This document shows positions 7,789-16,048 of a DNA stretch of 54,514 nt, piece after piece (the first letter of the stretch is position 1; each line of letters starts with the position of its first letter). The stretch is from contig JAHYJO010000008.1 in assembly GCA_019429125.1 (NCBI GenBank), positions 1 through 54,514 of the forward strand, written 5' to 3'. The notes under the pieces are model-generated. The model saw only the letters and a list, made by a program, of their open reading frames with translations. It was not told the DNA's origin and did not search any database. This DNA comes from Nanobdellati archaeon (GTDB lineage: Archaea; EX4484-52; GLR71). Position numbers and translations under genes: made by a program.

Positions 7789-9282
7789 ATGAACAGACTA
7801 AAAGTAAGCTTAGTATTCAGCTCGGACATAAGCGCATTATCCAACCTAGACAATGCAGTCAAAGATATACAAAAAGCAGTCTTAGACAAAAATAACTCAT
7901 TCAATATATCCATAGACTCAATAAAAGAAAATGAACTATTCTTAAACATAGAATCAGACGGCTTCACACACATATTCGTACCCAGAATAAAAAACCTATT
8001 AATGCCAATCATGAAAGAAAACAAAGTTGGTATAAGAAATTACAGAATCATAAATTATATTATAGAACTAGAATTAGAAAAGAAACCCAAACACGAATTC
8101 ACAATACCAATGGTCACAAAGTTTGAACTGAAAGGCAAAAAAGCCATACTTACCTTTGACGAAACTTTTGACACCACACAAATTGATACAGGCGTCATAG
8201 AACGAATAGTAACACTAGTTAAAGACAAGGTGACCGCACAATTCTATGAAGGCAAGGCAGAATACAATAAAATTCTTTGGGCTTCAAAAGAGATAAAACA
8301 TCCTTACAAAGACGACCCGACAGACGAGATGGTAAAAAGACAATGGGTCATACAAGGGCCAGGCCAGGGACAATGGTTCCACACCCCAAATTCAACTTCA
8401 TTATTTAAGGCAATGGAAAAAATAGCAGTTGAAAAAATACTTAAACCATTAGGATTCAAAGAAGTCATATCACCTAAAGTAGTACCTTTTGAAGTCTGGG
8501 AAAAGACAGGACACCTAAGCGGTTCTGAACCTGAAATGTATTTCGTGTCAATGCCAAAATCCCGAGACATAAAAGACTGGGAAGAAGTCATAGACTATTA
8601 CAAGATTACAAAGAAAGCACCCATAGACAAAATAAAAAAGATGCTAAAAGACCCAGTTGGTGGTCTCTGTTATGCACAATGCCCAACAATGTACAACGCA
8701 TTCCAAGGAAAGACAATAGCAAAAGAAAGTTTACCCGTACTCATATTCGACAGGTCAGGAGTCTCAAACCGAAATGAAGCTGGCGGAAGACACGGTATTG
8801 AACGTGTAAACGAATTCCACAGGATAGAACCAGTATTCATCGGAACTATTGAACAGGTTGAAGATATAAAAAAGAAACTAATGAACACATACAAAGACAT
8901 ATTTGAAAAAATACTTAAACTTGAATGGAGATATTCAGACGTTGTCCCATTCTACATGCAACAATCAGGCGGATTTGGCGCAGACAAACAAGACGATACA
9001 AACTGGAAAGGCACAATAGACTTTGAAGCATACCTACCTTACCGAGGCACAAGAACAAAATCAGAATGGCTTGAATTCCAAAACTTAAGTGTTGTAGGTG
9101 ACAAATACACTAAAGCATTCAACATAAAAGGTCAAGGTGTCAGTCTTTGGAGCGGATGCACAGGTATAGGTCTTGAAAGATGGGTGGCAACATTCCTTGC
9201 CCAACACGGTCTTGACAAGAAAAACTGGCCAAAAGAATTCCTTGAATTCTTCGAAGAGATAGATGAAATTAAGTTTTTGTGA
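7789..9282 (+). CDS. serS: type 2 (methanogen-type) seryl-tRNA synthetase
   Basis: Charges tRNA-Ser with serine. This is the rare SerRS class first found in methanogens, not the usual SerRS: it has a distinctive N-terminal tRNA-binding domain in place of the long coiled coil. At 497 aa the length fits. The class II core is seen in RQWVIQGPGQGQWFHTP and GLERWVATF (motif 3). Known members bind serine through a zinc held by Cys, Glu and Cys. Here Cys298 (in CYAQCP), Glu347 (or 342) and Cys457 (in WSGCTGIGLERW) lie at matching positions. I chose the ATG at 7789 over a GTG at 7780. YchF follows 6 nt later, so the two form an operon. Confidence 0.95.
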   Translation: MNRLKVSLVFSSDISALSNLDNAVKDIQKAVLDKNNSFNISIDSIKENELFLNIESDGFTHIFVPRIKNLLMPIMKENKVGIRNYRIINYIIELELEKKPKHEFTIPMVTKFELKGKKAILTFDETFDTTQIDTGVIERIVTLVKDKVTAQFYEGKAEYNKILWASKEIKHPYKDDPTDEMVKRQWVIQGPGQGQWFHTPNSTSLFKAMEKIAVEKILKPLGFKEVISPKVVPFEVWEKTGHLSGSEPEMYFVSMPKSRDIKDWEEVIDYYKITKKAPIDKIKKMLKDPVGGLCYAQCPTMYNAFQGKTIAKESLPVLIFDRSGVSNRNEAGGRHGIERVNEFHRIEPVFIGTIEQVEDIKKKLMNTYKDIFEKILKLEWRYSDVVPFYMQQSGGFGADKQDDTNWKGTIDFEAYLPYRGTRTKSEWLEFQNLSVVGDKYTKAFNIKGQGVSLWSGCTGIGLERWVATFLAQHGLDKKNWPKEFLEFFEEIDEIKFL

Positions 9283-9288
9283 TGATAT

Positions 9289-10494
9289 ATGAGTTTTACA
9301 ATAGGTCTGGTTGGAAAACCCTCAGCAGGTAAATCCACATTTTTCAAAGCAGCAACACTGGCAGAAGTAGACATAGCTGCCTATCCATTCACCACAATAA
9401 AACCTAATATAGGCACAGGATACGTTAGAGTTCCTTGTGCAGACAAGTTCTTCAATACCCAGTGCAACCCACGTTTCGGTTTCTGTCTAGAACACACAAG
9501 ATTTGTGCCAGTAGAAATCATAGACGTTGCAGGTCTTGTCCCAGGTGCGCATGAGGGTAAAGGTCTTGGTAACCAGTTCTTGAGTGACCTGAACCAGGCA
9601 GATGTATTAATCCATGTAGTTGACGCATCAGGATCGACAAACGAGAAAGGTGAACCGATAGGCACAGGAAACCATGACCCTGCAAAAGATGTCAGATTCC
9701 TTGAAAACGAGATGGACCTATGGTATGCATCAATCCTATGGAGCAACTGGAAAAAGCTAGCCAGAAGCTCAGGCATGACAAAGCAAAGCATTGAAGAACT
9801 GATTGCAGAACAATTATCAGCCATGAAAGTTACGGAGACTATCGCATTGAAAGCAGTTGAAGAAGCTGACTTAAAGAAACAGCATCCTGAAACATGGTCT
9901 GAAAACGACATAAAACGACTTTCAACACTTTTAAGAAAAAACACAAAACCAATATTAGTAGCCTTAAATAAGATAGATATACCGACCGCAAAAGATAACA
10001 TTGATAGATTAAAGCAGGAATTTCATAACACCCTGTTTATACCTTGCTCAGCCGAATTAGAGCTGGCATTAAGAGAAGCTACCAAAAAAGAGATAATCTC
10101 ATACATACCAGGCAACAAAGACTTCAAAATTCTAAAAAAAGACATATTATCTGAAAAACAGGTGCAAGGCCTTGAATTCATACAGAAGATGCTTGACGAG
10201 AACGGAACGACCGGAGTCCAGCATATACTTGACTCAGCAGTGTTTGATTTCCTTAAATACATTGCAGTTTTCCCAGGGGGTATGAACAACCTTTCAGACA
10301 GCAAAGGAAATGTACTTCCTGACTGTTTCTTAATGCCACCAAATTCAACAGCAAAAAAGTTCGCATTTGCAATACATACAGATTTCGGTAAACATTTCCT
10401 CTATGCTATGGACGTCAAAAAGAAAATCAGAATTTCAGGAGACCACAAACTTGAACATTGTGATGTTGTCGAGATAATAAATGCTGCGAAATAA
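9289..10494 (+). CDS. ychF: YchF/OLA1 family GTPase (ATPase)
   Basis: Translation-associated Obg-like P-loop NTPase of 401 aa. Seen: G1 GLVGKPSAGKSTFF (residues 5-18), G3 DVAGLVPGAHEGKGLG with the hydrophobic residue in place of catalytic Gln that marks the HAS-NTPase group, and LVALNKIDI near residue 225 (NKxD motif). The C-terminal TGS domain starts near residue 320 and ends GDHKLEHCDVVEIIN. The archaeal/eukaryotic subgroup is indicated by the long insertion with the NTQCNPRFGFC cysteines. It lies 6 nt after serS. Its last 360 bp are duplicated, in decayed form, about 1 kb downstream. Confidence 0.95.
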   Translation: MSFTIGLVGKPSAGKSTFFKAATLAEVDIAAYPFTTIKPNIGTGYVRVPCADKFFNTQCNPRFGFCLEHTRFVPVEIIDVAGLVPGAHEGKGLGNQFLSDLNQADVLIHVVDASGSTNEKGEPIGTGNHDPAKDVRFLENEMDLWYASILWSNWKKLARSSGMTKQSIEELIAEQLSAMKVTETIALKAVEEADLKKQHPETWSENDIKRLSTLLRKNTKPILVALNKIDIPTAKDNIDRLKQEFHNTLFIPCSAELELALREATKKEIISYIPGNKDFKILKKDILSEKQVQGLEFIQKMLDENGTTGVQHILDSAVFDFLKYIAVFPGGMNNLSDSKGNVLPDCFLMPPNSTAKKFAFAIHTDFGKHFLYAMDVKKKIRISGDHKLEHCDVVEIINAAK

Positions 10495-10541
10495 AGACAA
10501 ATATACATAAATTTATAAATATTCACAATATACTCCCATAT

Positions 10542-10898
10542 ATGAGTGAGCAATATATTCTTTTAGTTATGCCTTATGAGGCACATAAACCGTGTGAGAT
10601 TAAAGGAGCCTTAGACTTTATATCAAATACAGGTACATTAGGACAAATAACAGACGGAACAATAATTGAAAATAATCTTGATCTGTATTTCCCCAATAAA
10701 AAAGAATACAAAACCACAAGAGATGCATTCTTAGAAATCATAAAAAATTTACCAGAAACACATAATAGCAGAAAAAATGATTATCATTTCTTCAAAGCAA
10801 CAATTTTAGATATGGATATATTTAAAAAAAACCTTTCATCAATCCAGAACATGTATCCCAACATAGTATATAGATACATAGTAGATAATGGCCAATAA
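10542..10898 (+). CDS. hypothetical protein (118 aa)
   Basis: Unrecognised soluble protein starting MSEQYILLVMPYEAHKPCEI and ending IVYRYIVDNGQ. It looks like a small alpha/beta protein with two hydrophobic strands (YILLVMPY and PNIVYRYIV). No motif or zinc site is visible. A TATA-like stretch (aatttataaatattc) about 25 nt before the ATG suggests a leaderless transcript separate from ychF. It lies in an accessory stretch between ychF and its partial duplicate, which makes it a candidate for a lineage-specific gene. Confidence 0.6.
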   Translation: MSEQYILLVMPYEAHKPCEIKGALDFISNTGTLGQITDGTIIENNLDLYFPNKKEYKTTRDAFLEIIKNLPETHNSRKNDYHFFKATILDMDIFKKNLSSIQNMYPNIVYRYIVDNGQ

Positions 10899-11015
10899 AA
10901 TACAATTAATTCTATGTTTTAAACCCAAAAAAAACTGTGATATCCTAAAAAAATTTAGCCAAAGTTTTAATAATGAAAATGTTTAATTATATATAGTAAA
11001 CTCAATCATAAAAGG

Positions 11016-11105
11016 ATGACATTTTTGGTTAATTCTGTAATAAACGATAACATGAACCCTAAAGATATCTATCATATTTATGGTGTTAGCGAACGAAGAG
11101 TTTAA
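11016..11105 (+). pseudogene. 29-codon HTH-like remnant
   Basis: A short frame starts after aaagg and encodes MTFLVNSVINDNM followed by NPKDIYHIYGVSERRV, then TAA. The DIYHIYGVSERRV part resembles the turn and recognition helix of resolvase- or transposase-type HTH domains. The palindromic repeat copy B and the duplicated ychF fragment follow directly, so this is probably the broken end of a mobile or regulatory gene and not a functional gene. Confidence 0.25.
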
Positions 11106-11124
11106 CAGCTATAGTCGAAACCCA

Positions 11125-11161
11125 CCAGTTAAAAATTGAAAAATTAGGCTTAACAGAGGAT
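11125..11161 (+). repeat. palindromic dispersed repeat, copy B (diverged)
   Basis: This unit (ccagttaaaaattgaaaaat, then aggcttaacagaggat) matches the 43-nt repeats at 257-299 and 26831-26873 with several changes. Pairing between ccagttaa and ttaacagag is weakened, so it looks like an old copy. It abuts the start of the ychF duplication. Confidence 0.6.
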
Positions 11162-11180
11162 AATCTATATTTATATGTTT

Positions 11181-11541
11181 TAAAAAAAGACATATTATCT
11201 GAAAAGCAGGTACAAGACTTAAATATATACAAAATATCTTCAATAAAAACAATTCAACAGGAGTCCAGCAGATACTTGACTCAGCAGTGTTTGATTTCCT
11301 TAAATACATTGCAGTTTTCCTGCATTGCATGAACAACCTTTCAGACAACAAAGGAAATGTACTTCCTGACTATTTTTTAATGCCACCAAAATCAACAGCA
11401 AAAAAGTTCGCATTTGCAATACATACAGATTTCGGTAAACATTTCCTCTATGCTATGGACATCAAAAAGAAAATCAGAATTTCAGGAGACCACAAACTTG
11501 AACATTATGATATTGTCGAGATAATTAATGTTACAAAATAA
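11181..11541 (+). pseudogene. duplicated 3' fragment of ychF (TGS domain)
   Basis: Positions 11181-11541 match the end of ychF (10133-10494) at high identity, with one 1-nt deletion near 11220 that shifts the frame. After the shift, the TGS part stays open to the original stop (about 84 codons from the GTG at 11287, longer if counted upstream). Differences are mild, for example YAMDI for YAMDV and EHYDIVEIINVTK for EHCDVVEIINAAK. The GTPase domain is absent. It could be a dead fragment or, less likely, an expressed free TGS domain. The copy begins shortly after palindromic repeat B, so a repeat-linked duplication is possible. Confidence 0.85.
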
Positions 11542-11548
11542 TTACCCA

Positions 11549-11561
11549 AAAGCTTTTTAAA
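11549..11561 (+). promoter_or_regulatory. BRE/TATA promoter element
   Basis: The motif aaagctttttaaa lies 46 nt before the zinc-ribbon ATG (11607). The same sequence occurs before the L44e gene (17725-17737), and a close variant before sepF (36043-36057), which suggests a strong consensus promoter in this genome. Confidence 0.5.
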
Positions 11562-11606
11562 GAATATATATCTTTAATGTTATATATTTTTAAGGAGATT
11601 TTAAAT

Positions 11607-11813
11607 ATGGGAATTGTAGGATACGAAAAAGGAAAAATAATATATGGCAAGACTGAAAATGAATCAGGAGACCCTAACAAGACACTCTGTCACGAATGCA
11701 ACAATGAAGTCAAGATGGAAAGATCACAATCAAACAGATTTTGCCCGATATGCGGTGCTGTTTTCAAGAATTTAAGAATTGTAAATATAAAAGAGCACAC
11801 TGATCAAAGTTAA
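11607..11813 (+). CDS. small zinc-ribbon protein (68 aa)
   Basis: Begins MGIVGYEKGKIIYGKTEN and carries two CxxC pairs, LCHECNN and FCPICGAVF, spaced about 18 residues apart. This is a classical zinc ribbon. I chose the ATG at 11607 because aaggagatt, a good ribosome-binding site, lies 8-12 nt upstream; the longer frame from 11577 would start upstream of it. The C-terminus is short and polar. Function is unknown; small ribbons of this kind in archaea often bind nucleic acid or scaffold a complex. It is convergent with the glycyl-radical-domain gene. Confidence 0.8.
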   Translation: MGIVGYEKGKIIYGKTENESGDPNKTLCHECNNEVKMERSQSNRFCPICGAVFKNLRIVNIKEHTDQS

Positions 11814-11843
11814 AATAAAAATTTTAAAAAAAGAGAAAAAACC

Positions 11844-12161
11844 TCAATTAGTATCAGTTATAGAACTATCAAAATACTTACCTACACGATACCTATCTTT
11901 AAGTTCTGCAAGTTTACCTTTATTCCAATTGCTGACTATTGAAAAATAACCAGTGATTCTTGTTATCTGATCAACATCTCGACCCTGAACACTTTGAGCA
12001 ACAATCGTATCAACTGAATTTTTCTTAAGAGCATCAAGTGTCACAAAGATAGTATTATCAAAATTATTGTTTTTGACAAACACTCCTTTTTCTCCATCTC
12101 TTGTTATTTCAAGGCTCCTATCCCTTGCAAGATTTTCCAACTGCGTCTCGATTTCATACAT
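11844..12161 (-). CDS. stand-alone NrdD-like glycyl-radical domain protein
   Basis: A 105-aa protein whose C-terminal half reads RITGYFSIVSNWNKGK and then LAELKDRYR. This matches the C-terminal end of class III (anaerobic) ribonucleotide reductase, where the Gly in the RxxGY motif (here Gly71) carries the glycyl radical and is followed by a WNKGK...E.KDR tail. The N-terminal 60 residues are not the NrdD catalytic barrel, which is far longer. It may be a free radical-bearing subunit, comparable in concept to YfiD/GrcA for pyruvate formate-lyase, or the terminal piece of a split NrdD. No activase (NrdG) gene is nearby. I am confident of the motif but not of the function. Confidence 0.7.
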   Translation of the reverse strand: MYEIETQLENLARDRSLEITRDGEKGVFVKNNNFDNTIFVTLDALKKNSVDTIVAQSVQGRDVDQITRITGYFSIVSNWNKGKLAELKDRYRVGKYFDSSITDTN

Positions 12162-12223
12162 AATATAACACCTTTATATTTAATACGTTTTTACCCTTTA
12201 TATACATTTATATAGTCTACACA

Positions 12224-13984
12224 TCACTTTGAATAATATTTATCCTTATGCTTTTGATTAACATCTTTTTGCGACCCCGGCTTATTTGCGCGTGGCCTTC
12301 CGCTTTCTGCATCTTTCCTGAAAGTTATATCTAAATCCTTAAGAAAATCATTCATACCTTTTTCAAGTGTCTGTGGACTTTTAGCCCGCCCAGAAATGCC
12401 AGATTCACCAAGGAAAAGCACAGTCCTGTCTGAGACATAATCTAAAAGCAGTATATCATGATCAATTATCATGCATGTCTTTTTACCATTTTCAATAAAC
12501 CTACGTATCATCTTTGAGAACTTGACCCTCTGTTCAACATCAAGATACGCAGACGGTTCATCAAGCAATACAAATCCAGATTCTTTAGAGAGAGCGACAG
12601 CGATTGCAACTCTTTGAAGCTCACCACCACTAAGTTTAGATACATTATTGTCAAGTATGCCATCAAGATCAAGCGGATGAAGTATCTCTTTATTGTATTC
12701 CGTAGTGCCGAAATATTTTGATACCGACGCCAATAGTTCAGCCACAGACCCAGTAAAATCAGAAACTAGGTATTGTGGTTTGTAAGAAATTGTGATTTTA
12801 GTATCAAGCTTACAGTTATCGGGTTTTATTTCACCAGACAGAATCTTTGCAAAAGTAGTCTTACCAAGCGCATTTGCTCCGAAAACACCTAATATCTCAC
12901 CAGAGTATATAAATCCTGCCTTGATATCTGCTGTAAATTCACCCATCTTTTTAATAATGTCAGGATATTCAATCACCTTCACAGCACTCTTAAATACCTG
13001 ACCATACCCACGAAGTGATATTGACTCATTACGAAACCTTATATTCTCTTCCCTTATGAATCCCTCAAGATACATGTTAATGCCACGACGTGTACTGTAA
13101 AGCTTAGATATGACACCATACACACCCGCATGACCATATACAATATGAACATTATCGGCCAAAAGGTCCAATGTTGCAAGATCGTGTTCCACAACCATGA
13201 TAGCCTTACCTTCAGCTGCAAATTCCCTTATAGTCCTTGCAACTGCAAGCCTCTGCTTTGCATCAAGAAATGATGACGGCTCATCAAAATAATATACATC
13301 CGCATCTTTAAGCATTGTCTGTGCGATTGCAAGCCTTTGCAGTTCACCACCGCTCAATTTATTTATATCCCTATCAAGAATTTTAATAAGATTAAGTTTT
13401 TCAATTATCTCATCAAACTTTCCACGTTCATCTTTCAGGAGATCTCGAACTTTACCTTTGACTATGTGAGGTATAGAATCCACCTGTTGCGGTTTATATA
13501 CAGTCTTCATCTTTCCAGAAAAAAGATCAACAAGATAATTCTGAAGTTCAGTACCCCTAAACTTCTTGATGACATCAGTTTCAGATGGAGATATATCAAA
13601 ATTACCCAAATTTGGTCTAATACTACCTGAAAGAATCTGAAGTGCTGTAGTTTTACCTATTCCATTTGCGCCCAAAAGACCAATTACTTCACCTTTCTTA
13701 AGCACAGGAAGGCCATATAAACGGAATGTATTCTTTCCAAACTGGTGGACCATATCTGTAAGTTCATGCGCAAGATTTATGACCGTAAGCGCCTTAAACT
13801 GACATTTTTTAGTACAGATACCGCAACCAATGCAGAGATCCTCATTTATGATTATTTTCTCTTCATCAGCAAGTATTGTCTCGTCCCCAGACCTGACGCC
13901 CGGACAGAATCTGATACAGGGTTTATCGCATTCGTTAAACCTGCATTTTTTTCGATCAATAACTGCAATCCTTGATGTCGGCAT
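12224..13984 (-). CDS. ABCE1 ribosome-recycling ATPase (RNase L inhibitor family)
   Basis: Twin-ATPase iron-sulfur protein that splits ribosomes after termination. The N-terminal 4Fe-4S region is complete: KKCRFNECDKPCIRFCPG and then LCIGCGICTKKCQF. Two ABC domains follow, each with a Walker A (GANGIGKTTALQIL; GANALGKTTFAKIL), an LSGGELQR signature and an aspartate/glutamate Walker B (VYYFDEPSSFLD; FVLLDEPSAYLD), joined by a hinge. I chose the ATG at 13984 (MPTSRIAVIDRKKC), matching the usual compact N-terminus, over an upstream ATG nine bases earlier. The C-terminal tail (about 40 aa, basic, ending HKDKYYSK) is longer than in many archaea. Confidence 0.97.
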   Translation of the reverse strand: MPTSRIAVIDRKKCRFNECDKPCIRFCPGVRSGDETILADEEKIIINEDLCIGCGICTKKCQFKALTVINLAHELTDMVHQFGKNTFRLYGLPVLKKGEVIGLLGANGIGKTTALQILSGSIRPNLGNFDISPSETDVIKKFRGTELQNYLVDLFSGKMKTVYKPQQVDSIPHIVKGKVRDLLKDERGKFDEIIEKLNLIKILDRDINKLSGGELQRLAIAQTMLKDADVYYFDEPSSFLDAKQRLAVARTIREFAAEGKAIMVVEHDLATLDLLADNVHIVYGHAGVYGVISKLYSTRRGINMYLEGFIREENIRFRNESISLRGYGQVFKSAVKVIEYPDIIKKMGEFTADIKAGFIYSGEILGVFGANALGKTTFAKILSGEIKPDNCKLDTKITISYKPQYLVSDFTGSVAELLASVSKYFGTTEYNKEILHPLDLDGILDNNVSKLSGGELQRVAIAVALSKESGFVLLDEPSAYLDVEQRVKFSKMIRRFIENGKKTCMIIDHDILLLDYVSDRTVLFLGESGISGRAKSPQTLEKGMNDFLKDLDITFRKDAESGRPRANKPGSQKDVNQKHKDKYYSK

Positions 13985-14306
13985 AATAATCACTCACTCA
14001 TTTATATATGTACATTAAAATATCCTCGATAAGATTTTATAAGTTTTGGGTATTTTATAAGATTTTATACAGATATCATAATTAAAAATTCCACATTGAA
14101 ACAGATTTATACTTAAACAATCAGGGACGTACTTGATTATTTCAAAGACTATATCAAAGTGCCAGATAAGATATGTACATACTAGCCTACAGGAATTACA
14201 TAAAAAATTAACAAAAATTGCTCAAAATTGACTTCTGTCAAATAGGTTTTCAGAATGAAATAGAGATTAAACTGTCAAACTTAGGTTAAAAAAATAAAAT
14301 TAATAA
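13985..14306. other. intergenic region with decayed mobile sequence
   Basis: No intact gene. TATA-like sequence for the ABCE1 gene lies near 14000-14015 (minus strand). Between about 14130 and 14185 a plus-strand frame reads LDYFKDYIKVPDKICTY before a stop, which looks like a protein fragment of unknown origin. A dispersed repeat (14221-14285) ends the stretch. Confidence 0.4.
14221..14285 (+). repeat. dispersed 60-bp repeat (ctgtcaaa family), copy 1
   Basis: The segment from ctcaaaattgacttctgtca to ggtttt, cagaatgaaa and ending actgtcaaacttagg recurs inverted at 54224-54290 and, in its right two-thirds, at 47846-47900. The element carries aactgtcaaa and its near-inverse, so it resembles the end of an insertion sequence or a small palindromic element. 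Confidence 0.7.
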
Positions 14307-14980
14307 TTATGCAGGTACCCTTTGGCCTTGTTGATTGCCAATATCTTTTATTACTATAATTTTGTTAAATTCCTCAAAAACCTCATTAGACACTTTTCCT
14401 AAAGGTCCAAAATATACCTCAACACCTGTTAATAAAGGTTTAATTGCATCTAGATTACCACAAACTACATTTAATAGAGCTTCAAAAAAAGTTTTATCAA
14501 CTAAATTTTCATAACCTATATTTCTTATTGTTTCAATATTTAAAGGAACATCAATACCTGAAACAACAATCTCTGGATTTTTTATATATCTCTTATAGAA
14601 AATAATATTCGTCCCATATTATTTACATTACCAGAGTTTGCTTGAGCTAAAGCCATCTTCAATTCGTGGTGTATCCAACCAGTATAATCAAACACATTTT
14701 CTTTTTTATCAGAACTGATTATATTTCCATAAATCAGTTTTATATCAAACAGACCCCCATAAACTTCAAATCCTTTTTTTTCAATTCTATCGTAAACATC
14801 AGGAACTAAACCGTCTGCATATTTAATTAAACGACATAATGGATGAATAATTCCAGATAAATCACCACTCTCAACAGAATTTGAATCAACACCACGAAAA
14901 ACATTACTCAATTCACGGTTAAACCAAGGACCATAATCTCTTGGTTTTAGAATTTCTTCTAAATCATTCCCATGACCCAT
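14307..14980 (-). pseudogene. frameshifted gene of unknown function
   Basis: The first frame (14980-14582) encodes 132 aa from MGHGNDLEEILKPRDYGPWF to NSGNVNNMGRILFSIRDI. A second frame overlaps it from about 14610 and runs without a start codon to TAA at 14307: FYKRYIKNPEIVVSGIDVPL, then NIETIRNIGYENLVDKTFFE, and a tail ending GNQQGQRVPA. Both frames look coding, and joining them at aatatggga would give one protein of about 220 aa. I infer a single-base indel, either a real mutation or a sequencing error. I recognise no family. It sits in an accessory stretch next to a dispersed repeat. Confidence 0.55.
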
Positions 14981-15076
14981 TTTAAACCACCAATTACGAA
15001 ATATTAATCATATAATTATATATATATCTCTAAAAATAACCACTCTTAAATCACACATAAATATACAAAACAAAAA

Positions 15077-15088
15077 GATATATAAACT
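15077..15088 (+). promoter_or_regulatory. TATA box of the double-cysteine-repeat gene
   Basis: gatatataaact lies about 30 nt before the ATG at 15118, implying a leaderless or very short-leader mRNA. Confidence 0.5.
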
Positions 15089-15117
15089 TTAATCCCCATA
15101 TACATATTTGTTTTCTT

Positions 15118-15462
15118 ATGGGATGGAAAGGCGCACCAAAACATGTATGTAAAGAAAAGACAAAGGCAGGACTAGTCTTCTGTTGCCCGAATAAAAAAAA
15201 CTGCCCTTCAAGAAATGATTGCTTGAAACAATACGGCATATCAGACGATGTATATCACAAGATAAAAGAATCTTTTGAATCAGAATTTGAAAAAGAAAAA
15301 GACTTAGATGTCTGTTACGGTTCACTTGTCTGGTGCTGCAAAAATACAAGACTATGCCCCCGACGAGATCGCGCACTACAAAAGATAGGTATGAATTTCA
15401 AAGAATACATGGCACTGAAAAAGAAAATGTCGCTAGAATTCGAAAAGATAGACAACAATTAA
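15118..15462 (+). CDS. protein with two tandem Cys-rich repeats (methanogenesis-marker-9-like)
   Basis: A 114-aa protein built from two copies of one Cys-rich unit: Cys11, Cys22-Cys23, Cys29-Pro30, Arg32, Asp34, Leu36; and Cys66, Cys73-Cys74, Cys80-Pro81, Arg83-Asp84, Leu87. Each is followed by a helix ending near Y-x3-K (VYHKIKE; EYMALKK). Four cysteines per unit could bind a metal or an Fe-S cluster. From memory the unit resembles the domain called methanogenesis marker 9; this needs a profile search. The gene appears monocistronic, with its own TATA element, and is followed by an (AAT)n tract. Confidence 0.75.
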   Translation: MGWKGAPKHVCKEKTKAGLVFCCPNKKNCPSRNDCLKQYGISDDVYHKIKESFESEFEKEKDLDVCYGSLVWCCKNTRLCPRRDRALQKIGMNFKEYMALKKKMSLEFEKIDNN

Positions 15463-15468
15463 CTCCAC

Positions 15469-15511
<43 letters not shown>

Positions 15512-15517
15512 TAGGTC

Positions 15518-15945
15518 TTAAAGACCAGCTTCCGTTCTTAAAGACTCAGAGATGTCTATATTTTCCCAAATGAAATCATAGTCATCCCTGCCAAAATGAC
15601 CATAATCTGCAGTCTTTTCATACACAGACCTCAAACGCTTAAGATGACTGATTATAGCTTTAAGCCTAAGATAAAAATATTTCTTGATAAGTTCCACAAT
15701 CTCATCCTCTATAATTTTACCAGTACCTAATGTATTGACTAAAATATATACAGGCTGAGTAACACCAACTATATAGGTAATCTGCACTTCGCACTTATCA
15801 GACAATTCCGCTGCCACAATATTTTTTGATATGTAACGAGCAATGTAAGAACCCGACCTCTCAACTTGCGAATAATCTTTGCCTTAGAAATACCAACCAA
15901 CCTGACCCCCTCACCACTATAAGTATCAATAATTTTTAGTTTAGA
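15518..15945 (-). pseudogene. metK: remnant of bacterial-type S-adenosylmethionine synthetase
   Basis: Open part (15817-15518): ELSDKCEVQITYIVGVTQPV, then an LVNTLGTGKI segment, HLKRLRSVYEKTADYGHFGR and a normal C-terminus ending LRTEAGL. This is the C-terminal third of bacterial MetK. Upstream the reading continues as GKDYSQVERSGSYIARYISK, preceded in another frame by KIIDTYSG, matching the IIDTYGG...SGKD..KVDRSGAYAARYIAKN region but with a frameshift and an in-frame stop. The first two-thirds of the gene are absent. Archaea normally use an unrelated-looking archaeal AdoMet synthetase, so this is a dead horizontally acquired copy. Confidence 0.9.
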
Positions 15946-16048
15946 ATTTAAAAAATATATAAATCAAAGATAAAAATATATAACACCAACAAGCTAAAGT
16001 ATAAACTAATTACAATATTAAACTAATTACAACCAAAAGATGATACTT

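Noticed and set aside
9381-10001. 206-aa minus-strand ORF across ychF
   Set aside because: Antisense frame to a canonical GTPase; composition is typical of a reverse-frame shadow.
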